A stretch of 64,000 nucleotides of DNA. Source: Colwellia sp. Its GTDB lineage: Bacteria; Pseudomonadota; Gammaproteobacteria; Enterobacterales; Alteromonadaceae. The stretch covers positions 23,630 to 87,629 of the forward strand of contig JABSOX010000020.1 in the NCBI GenBank assembly GCA_013215655.1, given 5' to 3'. Below the pieces are notes generated by a model. It worked only from the letters and a program-made list of their open reading frames with translations. It was not told the DNA's origin and did not search any database. Positions 34,575 through 44,336 of the stretch are shown here, in pieces (position 1 is the stretch's first letter; the number at the start of each line of letters is the position of its first letter). The translations under genes and the position numbers were made by a program.

Positions 34575-34665
34575 ACGCCTTAAGGTCGCTATCTAAGTCG
34601 TGCAATTATCGACTAATAGCTTAATACCATTTTTATTGACTAACTAACCTGTTAAGCTACGCGCT

Positions 34666-35934
34666 ATGAAAAAATCACATTTAACTGAAATAAAGTTCTC
34701 TGAACTTAATCTTGCTCCGCAAGTAGTCGCTGGCCTCGATGCCATGGGTTTTCAATACTGTACGGCCATTCAAGCTAAGTCATTACCTGTTTTAATCAAA
34801 GGTACTGATATTGCAGGACAAGCCCAAACAGGTGAAGGTAAAACCATCGCTTTTTTAGCGGCAACATTCCATAAGTTGTTGCAGACACCAAGCTCTGAAC
34901 ATAAAAAACCACGTGCACTGATAATGGCTCCTACACGTGAATTGGCAATACAAATACATCGTGACGCTATTGAAATGGCAAAAGCCTCAGGGTTACGAGT
35001 CGGCGTTGTTTACGGTGGTGAAGGTTACGAGAGCCAACGTCTAGAATTACAAGCAGGTGTCGATATTTTGATTGGTACTTGTGGTCGTTTATTAGATTAT
35101 TTAAAACAAGGCGTTTATAACCTCTCTAACATTGAAGTTGTTGTTTTAGATGAAGCGGATCGAATGTTTGATTTAGGTTTTATCAAAGATATCCGTTATA
35201 TGTTCAACAAAATGCCTACTGCAACTAATAGATTAAGCATGCTATTTTCGGCAACACTATCATTTAGAGTTAAAGAGCTTGCCTTTGAACATATGAATGA
35301 TCCTACCAGTGTTGAAGTTGAACCGGATCAAAAAACAAACATACGTATATCTGAAGAGCTATTTTATCCTTCAAATGAAGAGAAGATGGCACTATTACAA
35401 ACACTTATTGAAGAAGAATGGCCAGAAAAAGCCATTATATTTGCCAATACCAAGCATGTTTGTGAGAAAGTTTATGCACACTTAGAAGCAGACAATATTA
35501 GAGTCGGTTTATTAACTGGTGATGTTGCTCAGAATAAACGTCTTAAAATTCTTGATAAATTTACCAAAGGTCAATTAGATGTTTTAGTAGCAACAGACGT
35601 TGCCGCTCGTGGTCTTCATATTCCAAGTGTTACTCACGTTTTTAACTATGACTTACCCGATGATTGTGAAGATTATGTTCATCGAATTGGTCGTACCGGA
35701 CGAGCAGGCGCTTCAGGACACGCAATAAGTTTTGCCTGTGAAGATTCTGTTTTTAATCTACCTGCAATAGAAGATTACATAGCGCATGCATTGCCTGTCA
35801 GTAAATATGATTCTGATGCTTTACTCACCGACTTGCCAAAACCAAAACATCGCCCAAGACGTCATAAACCACATAATGGCGGACAAAACAGAGGTCGTTC
35901 AAGCGGCGGACAAAACAGAGGTCGTAGGTACTAG
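34666..35934 (+). CDS. rhlB: DEAD-box RNA helicase RhlB
   Basis: RNA helicase of the degradosome; 422 residues (E. coli 421). It matches RhlB closely along its length: Thr-Gly-Glu-Gly-Lys-Thr with Lys59, Pro-Thr-Arg-Glu-Leu-Ala, Asp-Glu-Ala-Asp at 162-165, [13 protein letters not shown] and His-Arg-Ile-Gly-Arg-Thr-Gly-Arg. The C-terminus has a short duplicated Gly-Gly-Gln-Asn-Arg-Gly-Arg, a basic RGG-like tail for RNA. It lies divergent from trxA and 5 bp upstream of gppA, so they are probably co-transcribed. Confidence 0.97.
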   Translation: MKKSHLTEIKFSELNLAPQVVAGLDAMGFQYCTAIQAKSLPVLIKGTDIAGQAQTGEGKTIAFLAATFHKLLQTPSSEHKKPRALIMAPTRELAIQIHRDAIEMAKASGLRVGVVYGGEGYESQRLELQAGVDILIGTCGRLLDYLKQGVYNLSNIEVVVLDEADRMFDLGFIKDIRYMFNKMPTATNRLSMLFSATLSFRVKELAFEHMNDPTSVEVEPDQKTNIRISEELFYPSNEEKMALLQTLIEEEWPEKAIIFANTKHVCEKVYAHLEADNIRVGLLTGDVAQNKRLKILDKFTKGQLDVLVATDVAARGLHIPSVTHVFNYDLPDDCEDYVHRIGRTGRAGASGHAISFACEDSVFNLPAIEDYIAHALPVSKYDSDALLTDLPKPKHRPRRHKPHNGGQNRGRSSGGQNRGRRY

Positions 35935-35939
35935 CTTCT

Positions 35940-37424
35940 ATGTCCCCTTTGTACGCTGTCATTGATTTAGGCTCCAATAGTTTTCACATGTTGATCACTC
36001 GCCTAGTTGCTGACAGTGTACAAGTTGTTGATAAAGTAAAACGGAAAGTTCGCTTAGCTTCCGGTTTAAACTCCAAAAACGTTCTTGATGATGCTGCCAT
36101 CGCACGAGGCTTAGAATGCTTGAGTTTTTTTGCTGAACGTTTACAAGATATCCCACCAGAAAATGTTCGCATTGTCGCCACCGCTACTCTAAGGTTGGCC
36201 AGCAATCGAAATGACTTTTTAAAACAAGCCTATATAATTCTTGGTCAAAAAATCAAGCTACTCAGTGGCATACAAGAAGCTGAAAATATCTATCTTGGTG
36301 TTGCACATACCAGTTGCGGTGCATTAAAGCGTTTTGTGATTGATATTGGCGGCGCAAGTACAGAACTTATTTTAGGTGATGGCTATTCCATAAGACACAT
36401 TACTAGTTTAGACATGGGCTGCGTCACCTTTAATAATATTTATTTCCCTAAGGGTGACATTACACCACATACGTTTACACAAGCCATTCAAGCCGCCAAA
36501 AAATTAATTCATCCCTTATTGGCAACTTACAAAAAAACACCTTGGGAAATCACTTTAGGTGGTTCAGGAACCATTCAAGCGTTAGCTGAGATGCAGCGTT
36601 TTAATCATCAAACAACCGGCATTACCTTAAAGTACTTAGAAGAAATAAAACAAAAGCTCATTAACTGCAAAAACATTAATGCAATCAAACTTGCCGGCTT
36701 GGTAAATGAACGAACTCCTGTTATCACTAGTGGGCTGGCTATTTTAATTGCACTATTTGAAAGTTTCGCTATTAAAGAGATCCAGCTTTCTAGCGGCGCA
36801 CTACGAGAAGGCTTGCTTTATGAAATGCTGCCAAAAAATAAAGACCTCAGTATTCGCCAAAAAACGATTAATTCATTAACCGAAAAATTCCATGTTGATA
36901 AAGAGCATGCCAATAGAATTAAAAAACAAGCAAACAGTTTATTCAGACATTATGAAAAAACGTGGTCATTAAATGCAACAAAGACCTTAGCTTTACTCAA
37001 TGCTGGCTGTGATTTGCATGAAGTGGGCTTGTTATTAGAATATAAACATCATCAACAACACAGTGCTTATATTTTACAGCACGCAGTATTACCTGGATTT
37101 GAACAAGCAGACCGACAACTCATTGTTGCCTTAGTTTTATTATACAAAGGTGAAATTGAGGTAGACGTATTACAAGCTCAATCAGCAACTGATTATCAAC
37201 AAGCCTGCTATATATTAGCCATTTTACGACTAGCCGTTATTTTATGCCGACGCCGAAAAGACGAGGCTTTACCTGATTACAAAACAACTGTAATAGGTAA
37301 CATCATTAATTTATATTTACCTAAAGAATGGCTTGAACAACACCCTTTAATTAAAGATGAGTTACAGCAGGAAAACGAACACTTAGCCGCTATTAACCTG
37401 TCACTCAATATCTCTTGCCAATAA
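35940..37424 (+). CDS. gppA: Ppx/GppA phosphatase (guanosine pentaphosphatase)
   Basis: Removes a phosphate from pppGpp to make ppGpp and may degrade polyphosphate. The 494 residues equal E. coli GppA. The N-terminus Val-Ile-Asp-Leu-Gly-Ser-Asn-Ser-Phe-His-Met starts the actin-like fold; Val-Ile-Asp-Ile-Gly-Gly-Ala-Ser-Thr-Glu is the second phosphate loop; Gly-Gly-Ser-Gly-Thr follows. A C-terminal HD-like region carries His residues near Leu-His-Glu-Val-Gly. Position 5 bp after rhlB is the conserved enterobacterial place for gppA, which favours that name over ppx. Confidence 0.93.
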   Translation: MSPLYAVIDLGSNSFHMLITRLVADSVQVVDKVKRKVRLASGLNSKNVLDDAAIARGLECLSFFAERLQDIPPENVRIVATATLRLASNRNDFLKQAYIILGQKIKLLSGIQEAENIYLGVAHTSCGALKRFVIDIGGASTELILGDGYSIRHITSLDMGCVTFNNIYFPKGDITPHTFTQAIQAAKKLIHPLLATYKKTPWEITLGGSGTIQALAEMQRFNHQTTGITLKYLEEIKQKLINCKNINAIKLAGLVNERTPVITSGLAILIALFESFAIKEIQLSSGALREGLLYEMLPKNKDLSIRQKTINSLTEKFHVDKEHANRIKKQANSLFRHYEKTWSLNATKTLALLNAGCDLHEVGLLLEYKHHQQHSAYILQHAVLPGFEQADRQLIVALVLLYKGEIEVDVLQAQSATDYQQACYILAILRLAVILCRRRKDEALPDYKTTVIGNIINLYLPKEWLEQHPLIKDELQQENEHLAAINLSLNISCQ

Positions 37425-37434
37425 AGTAAATTAC

Positions 37435-38286
37435 TTAAGCTATCGTTTTACTCGCCCAAACATTCGTAGCAATAACAATAACTCCGCCGAATACCATCAT
37501 CATAGTAATTTGTTCACCCAGTAAAAAATAAGCAGCAACAATACCGTAAATAGGCTCCAAACTTATCGCGATACTCGCCGTATGTGCTTTAACAACTTTT
37601 AATGAATGATTAAACAATGAATGAGCAACGGCAGTAAAAATAACACCTAAAATAACTAAAACAGTTAATTGTGAGGATGTGATCGTAATAGGGTTTATAA
37701 TCATAATGGGTAATAAACAAATAGATGCGCAGGAATTTTGATAAAAAGCAACTTTTTTAGCTGAGACTTTAGCAACAAACTTTCGATTTAATAGCGTTAA
37801 TAATGCAAAAGAAAAAGCGGATAATCCCCCCCATAAAGCACCACTAAAAATATCAATACTCATTTCATTTAAGGGCAATATCAAATAAATACCCAAAATA
37901 ATGAATAGTGCCTGCACTAAAGCTAGATAATGAAAACGTTCTCTAAATAGTATCGGTTCCAAAAAACTAACAAAAACAGGAAAACTAGCAAAAGTAATTA
38001 ACCCGATAGCTACACTAGAGACTTGAATAGCATAAAAGAAACTGCCCCAATGGAAAGCTAAAACAATGCCGGTAAGCATTAAGGGTAAAAGCAAAGATCT
38101 TGCAAGGTATAATGATTGTCTTTTTATTAATAAAATAAAGATCGCAAGCGTTAATGCGGCAAAGAATGCACGACCAAAAACAATATGAGTTGCAGGCATA
38201 TTAAGCCATTTAGCAAATAACCCTGAGAGCGCAAAAAGTAAAACAGCACTGTGCAAAGAAGTAAGAGATTGTTTGTAGCTAGGCAT
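37435..38286 (-). CDS. EamA/DMT-family transporter
   Basis: An integral membrane protein of 283 residues with about ten hydrophobic segments, organised as two EamA repeats (about 5-135 and 145-280). The second repeat contains Glu-Pro-Ile-Tyr-Gly-Ile-Val-Ala-Ala-Tyr near the end, and the first Leu-Glu-Pro-Ile-Leu-Phe, both typical. The substrate is unknown; family members export amino acids, nucleosides and other metabolites. It is convergent with gppA (10 bp between stops). Confidence 0.88.
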   Translation of the reverse strand: MPSYKQSLTSLHSAVLLFALSGLFAKWLNMPATHIVFGRAFFAALTLAIFILLIKRQSLYLARSLLLPLMLTGIVLAFHWGSFFYAIQVSSVAIGLITFASFPVFVSFLEPILFRERFHYLALVQALFIILGIYLILPLNEMSIDIFSGALWGGLSAFSFALLTLLNRKFVAKVSAKKVAFYQNSCASICLLPIMIINPITITSSQLTVLVILGVIFTAVAHSLFNHSLKVVKAHTASIAISLEPIYGIVAAYFLLGEQITMMMVFGGVIVIATNVWASKTIA

Positions 38287-38391
38287 TTATAAATAATTGA
38301 TAGAATAGAACACAGTCTATTTTACCAGCTAATCAGGTATTAACCGATAAAATAAACAGATTGAGGTGTTATTAGTTATATCATTAAACAA

Positions 38392-40924
<2,533 letters not shown>

Positions 40925-40926
40925 TG

Positions 40927-41712
40927 CTAGCTATTCCAATTAAAAACTTGACGTGAATTCTGCTCTGTTTGCTCAATAATCTGTTGTTCTGAATAATCAG
41001 TGAACTCTGCTATAGCCCTAACAATGTAAGGCAAATAACTGGGTTCATTACGGCTACTTTTGGGTTTAGGTTTTATAGTTCTAGGCGTTAAATAAGGTGC
41101 ATCCGTTTCAATCATTAAGCGCTCGAGTGGAATAACACTCACCGCATCTCTTAGTTCTTTTCCTCGACGTTCATCACACAACCACCCTGTAATACCAATA
41201 TACATACCGGCATCTAAACATTGCTGTAATTCAATTATGGAGCCCGTAAAACAGTGAGCAACCATTGCCGGAATTTTATCAACGTAAGGAAGGAGTAACG
41301 AATACCATTGTTCAAAAGCATCTCGTTGATGGAGAAAAAGAGGTAAATCGAGCTTTGCAGCAAGCTCAATTTGATTTGAGAATACTTTTATTTGGTTCTC
41401 TGGCGTAGAAAAATTACGGTTGAAGTCTAATCCACACTCCCCAATCGCTTTTACAAAAGGACTTTCTGCCAGTTTTTCAATGAGATCGATGTAGTCGTGT
41501 TGCACATTATCCGCATCATGTGGATGAACACCCACTGTACAATTTAAATAATTGGCATATTTTTGACATAACTTAAGTGCTTTTTGGCTTTCTAGAATAT
41601 TAGTTCCAGTAACCAGTAAGCCATTAACACCGTTTGATTTTGCTCTTAATAAAACGTCATCGCGATCTTTGTCAAAACGGTTGTTTGTTAGATTAATACC
41701 AATATCAATCAA
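40927..41712 (-). CDS. tatD: TatD-family metal-dependent DNase
   Basis: A TIM-barrel nuclease of 261 residues with 3'-5' DNase activity in E. coli; it is not required for Tat export. The blocks Gly-Val-His-Pro-His-Asp, Gly-Glu-Cys-Gly-Leu-Asp-Phe-Asn-Arg-Asn-Phe-Ser, His-Cys-Phe-Thr-Gly and Glu-Thr-Asp-Ala-Pro-Tyr-Leu are present with the metal-binding His and Asp residues. The start is a TTG at 41712, with GGAT before it, which lines up with the E. coli N-terminus. A 28-codon ORF separates it from tatC. Confidence 0.95.
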   Translation of the reverse strand: MIDIGINLTNNRFDKDRDDVLLRAKSNGVNGLLVTGTNILESQKALKLCQKYANYLNCTVGVHPHDADNVQHDYIDLIEKLAESPFVKAIGECGLDFNRNFSTPENQIKVFSNQIELAAKLDLPLFLHQRDAFEQWYSLLLPYVDKIPAMVAHCFTGSIIELQQCLDAGMYIGITGWLCDERRGKELRDAVSVIPLERLMIETDAPYLTPRTIKPKPKSSRNEPSYLPYIVRAIAEFTDYSEQQIIEQTEQNSRQVFNWNS

Positions 41713-41723
41713 GGTTATATCCG

Positions 41724-41810
41724 CTATTTAATGCGTTTAACTTTAATAAGGTAAACAACACTTGGTATAAACATTAAACTTAATATAATACTCAATACTT
41801 TATTTAACAT
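41724..41810 (-). CDS. Candidate 28-residue membrane miniprotein coupled to tatC
   Basis: A tiny ORF between tatC and tatD. Its ATG (41810-41808) shares one base with the tatC stop (TAATG). An AAGGA ribosome site lies inside the end of tatC about nine bases before it. The product is one hydrophobic segment (about residues 5-22) and a basic tail ending Lys-Val-Lys-Arg-Ile-Lys, as in small inner-membrane proteins with a cytoplasmic C-terminus. It ends 11 bp before the tatD start. Not recognised; it could be a real miniprotein or a chance coupling ORF that helps ribosomes reach tatD. Confidence 0.45.
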   Translation of the reverse strand: MLNKVLSIILSLMFIPSVVYLIKVKRIK

Positions 41811-42565
41811 TAACTTGCATCCTTAGTTTCAATATCTTCTTCTTTTTTTTGATAGAAAGAGGCTATCAATATACCTACTTCAAATAACAATAACATAGGA
41901 ACAGCAAGCATTGTTTGTGAAATAATATCTGGAGGTGTCAATAACATCCCTATGACAAATGCCCCAACTGCCACATAAGGCCTTTTAGTTCTTAAACTTT
42001 CTGGTGTTGTCACTCCACTCCAACACATCAAAATAATTGCTATTGGGATTTCAAAAGCCGCGCCAAAAGCAAAAAATAATTTTAGAACAAAATCTAGATA
42101 ACTACTTATGTCCGTTGCAATTGTGACGCCCTCAGGAGCAACCGAATTAAAAAAAGTAAAAACAACGGGAAACACTACAAAATAAGCAAAAGCAATACCG
42201 CTATAAAATAACAAGGTACTACCAAACATTAGCGGTGCAACCAAACGCTTTTCATTACGATACAAACCAGGAGCAACAAACGACCATATTTGATATAAAA
42301 TGTAAGGCATCGCAATAAATGTTGATAATACAATGGTTAATTTAAATGGTGCAAAAAATGGAGAAGCGACATCTGTTGCTATCATTTGTGTTCCTTCGGG
42401 CATCGTTGCCAACAAAGGTTCAGCCACAAATTGATAAATGTCTTGTGCAAAATATATTAGTGAACAAAAAACAATTAAAATTCCCGCAACAGCATGTAAT
42501 AGCCTAGTGCGTAGCTCTAATAAATGATCAAATAATGTATAATTGCTCTGCTTGGATGAACTCAT
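41810..42565 (-). CDS. tatC: Sec-independent translocase subunit TatC
   Basis: The core receptor for twin-arginine signal peptides; 251 residues and six membrane segments. The N-terminal His-Leu-Leu-Glu-Leu-Arg-X-Arg-Leu is diagnostic and holds the conserved Glu that contacts the signal peptide. The Phe-Ala-X-Gly-Ala-Ala-Phe-Glu-Ile-Pro segment carries the conserved Phe-Glu. The C-terminal tail is acidic. It lies 5 bp after tatB. Confidence 0.96.
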   Translation of the reverse strand: MSSSKQSNYTLFDHLLELRTRLLHAVAGILIVFCSLIYFAQDIYQFVAEPLLATMPEGTQMIATDVASPFFAPFKLTIVLSTFIAMPYILYQIWSFVAPGLYRNEKRLVAPLMFGSTLLFYSGIAFAYFVVFPVVFTFFNSVAPEGVTIATDISSYLDFVLKLFFAFGAAFEIPIAIILMCWSGVTTPESLRTKRPYVAVGAFVIGMLLTPPDIISQTMLAVPMLLLFEVGILIASFYQKKEEDIETKDAS

Positions 42566-42570
42566 TAAGC

Positions 42571-42927
42571 CTACTTTTTGTTATTTTTATCAATACTATT
42601 ATCTGGAAATAACTTACCTAAGGTTTCGTCACTTTTTTGGTAAGGTCGATTAACCATTTCAGCGGCATCTTGTAGTGTTTTCAAAGACTCCGCGACTTCT
42701 GGAGATAAATTTTGCAAATTAGTCTCTTCAGCCTTTTTTAAATTACTGTGTAGTTCCTGAATACGTAACTCTTCTTTCAGCTCAGTTTTAACACTGTCAC
42801 TAAAACTGCGTACACTGCTAACCCATTCACGTAAGGTTCTTATAGCAACAGGTAGCCGCTCAGGACCTAGCACTATCAAAGCCATCAAGCCAATAAGTAA
42901 AAGCTCCCAAAAGCCAATATCAAACAT
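42571..42927 (-). CDS. tatB: Sec-independent translocase subunit TatB
   Basis: Works with TatC to bind Tat substrates. This 118-residue protein has an N-terminal membrane helix with Phe-Asp-Ile-Gly-Phe-Trp-Glu-Leu, then the hinge Gly-Pro-Glu-Arg-Leu-Pro, then an amphipathic helix and a polar tail. The Glu after the N-terminal Gly-Phe-Trp is the TatB hallmark. It is shorter than E. coli TatB (171) because the disordered tail is reduced. It lies 3 bp after tatA. Confidence 0.94.
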   Translation of the reverse strand: MFDIGFWELLLIGLMALIVLGPERLPVAIRTLREWVSSVRSFSDSVKTELKEELRIQELHSNLKKAEETNLQNLSPEVAESLKTLQDAAEMVNRPYQKSDETLGKLFPDNSIDKNNKK

Positions 42928-42930
42928 AAA

Positions 42931-43206
42931 CTAAACCTGATCTTTTTCTTTAATATCAACAGAACTTTCAGTTGAAGAGCCATCAGCTGAAGATTGATCA
43001 TTTAAAGATTCAGAAGTTTTTGTTACAGTATTATCATCATCCTTAGCACTTTCATCACTTTTGGAATTTTCATCTGTTATAGCGCTTTTAAATCCTTTAA
43101 CCGCTGAACCTAAATCAGAGCCTAAGTTACGTAACTTTTTTGTACCAAATAGTAAAACAACAATAACGGCAATAATTAATAATTGCCAAATACTTATACC
43201 ACCCAT
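42931..43206 (-). CDS. tatA: Sec-independent translocase subunit TatA
   Basis: The pore-forming subunit; 91 residues. Its N-terminal membrane helix opens [10 protein letters not shown], followed by the hinge [10 protein letters not shown]-X-Asp-Leu-Gly. The tail is rich in Asp, Ser and Lys. Gln at the polar position in the helix fits TatA. A strong AGGAGA ribosome site precedes the ATG. It opens a run extending through hemB. Confidence 0.96.
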   Translation of the reverse strand: MGGISIWQLLIIAVIVVLLFGTKKLRNLGSDLGSAVKGFKSAITDENSKSDESAKDDDNTVTKTSESLNDQSSADGSSTESSVDIKEKDQV

Positions 43207-43230
43207 GAAAATCTCCTATAATTTATAATG

Positions 43231-43261
43231 ATACCAAGTGAAATAATGAATCAATTGGTAT
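43231..43261. repeat. ATACCAA...TTGGTAT hairpin upstream of tatA
   Basis: Arms ATACCAA (43231-43237) and TTGGTAT (43255-43261) around 17 bp, in the 125-bp region divergent between tatA and the outer-membrane-like gene. Same arm sequence as at 5051-5112. Confidence 0.45.
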
Positions 43262-43331
43262 ACGTTCATTATAAAGTTTTAATGATAAAAATCACCTTTT
43301 CCAACATTAATTTTATGAGGTAAAACAAACT

Positions 43332-44312
43332 TTGTTTAAAGGATTAACTAAAACGCTACTCTATACGTGCATTACAGTATCACTTTGTAACAATTCATCA
43401 CTACTTGCTCAAGAATTAACAAAAGATGAAATTGAAAAATTTGATCCTATATTGGACGACTCATACTGGATAAACAGTTTTCATGAGTCTGTTTCAAACT
43501 CCGTTTATCAATCAGCGGCATGGTTTGATAATTTTTTCACTGATGAGGAAGGTAATACAAAGGATCTAAAAACGAATGCGAGAATACGTTTTGGTTGGAA
43601 GCCTAAAGGTGGCGACTGGAATAATGTCGAAAGTAGGTTCCGTATTAAAGTCAAACTGCCTCATTTTGAAAATAAGGTAGATTTAATATTTTCTGACGAT
43701 AGTGAAGTTGAACAAAGTTTATTACCTTTAGAGAGTGTGTCGGCACAACCAGAATTCAAAGAAGAAAGTTTTTCAGCCGCTGTTCGTTATATTTATAAAA
43801 AAGGGAAAAATAGATTTACCGATACTAGGCTTGGTATTTCAGGGGGAGATATTTTTGTTCAAGCCCGTCATAAACGTCGTTTATCCTGGAATAATAATCA
43901 TTACTTTAAAGTTGAGCCATCACTTTATTATTTTTTAGGAGACGGTTTTGGTAGTCGCTTATTACTCGAATACAATTACCAACAAGACAAACAAAAGCAA
44001 TTTCGTATAAACTATAGTATTCGTGGCTCAGAGTCTTTTAAGGGGATAAAGTGGAAGCATGGTTTTTATCGCCTTAATCAACTTGATCAACGTTCAGCAT
44101 CAATTATAGGTTTGCAAATACAAGGAGAAAGAAACGGCAAACAAAAGTTTTTTATTGATAAATATACCTTAAGTTATCGTTATCGATTTAATAAATTTAA
44201 AAAGTGGTTGTTTTTTGAGGTTGAGCCTTTTTTAGAATGGTCTAAACAGCAGAGCTATTCTACAACTCCGGGCATTGCTTTAAGAATTGAAGGACATTTT
44301 TATAAAGGTTAA
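43332..44312 (+). CDS. Probable outer-membrane beta-barrel protein, unknown family
   Basis: A 326-residue exported protein that I do not recognise. It has a signal peptide (about 1-27, ending Leu-Leu-Ala), then a short acidic helical part (28-80). The rest shows repeated alternating hydrophobic/polar strands with many aromatic residues, and ends in Ala-Leu-Arg-Ile-Glu-Gly-His-Phe, a strand typical of the last strand of a barrel although followed by Tyr-Lys-Gly. Outer-membrane location is inferred. The start is a TTG at 43332; GAGGT about ten bases before it supports this, and no upstream in-frame ATG exists. Confidence 0.65.
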   Translation: MFKGLTKTLLYTCITVSLCNNSSLLAQELTKDEIEKFDPILDDSYWINSFHESVSNSVYQSAAWFDNFFTDEEGNTKDLKTNARIRFGWKPKGGDWNNVESRFRIKVKLPHFENKVDLIFSDDSEVEQSLLPLESVSAQPEFKEESFSAAVRYIYKKGKNRFTDTRLGISGGDIFVQARHKRRLSWNNNHYFKVEPSLYYFLGDGFGSRLLLEYNYQQDKQKQFRINYSIRGSESFKGIKWKHGFYRLNQLDQRSASIIGLQIQGERNGKQKFFIDKYTLSYRYRFNKFKKWLFFEVEPFLEWSKQQSYSTTPGIALRIEGHFYKG

Positions 44313-44336
44313 CTTCATCTTTTGGCTTGTTAACCT
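44306..44336. other. Shared hairpin across two convergent gene ends
   Basis: AGGTTAAC (44306-44313) and GTTAACCT (44329-44336) pair perfectly. Each arm contains the final codons or stop of one of two genes that converge 17 bp apart. No T run follows, so it may only stabilise the two transcript ends. Confidence 0.4.
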
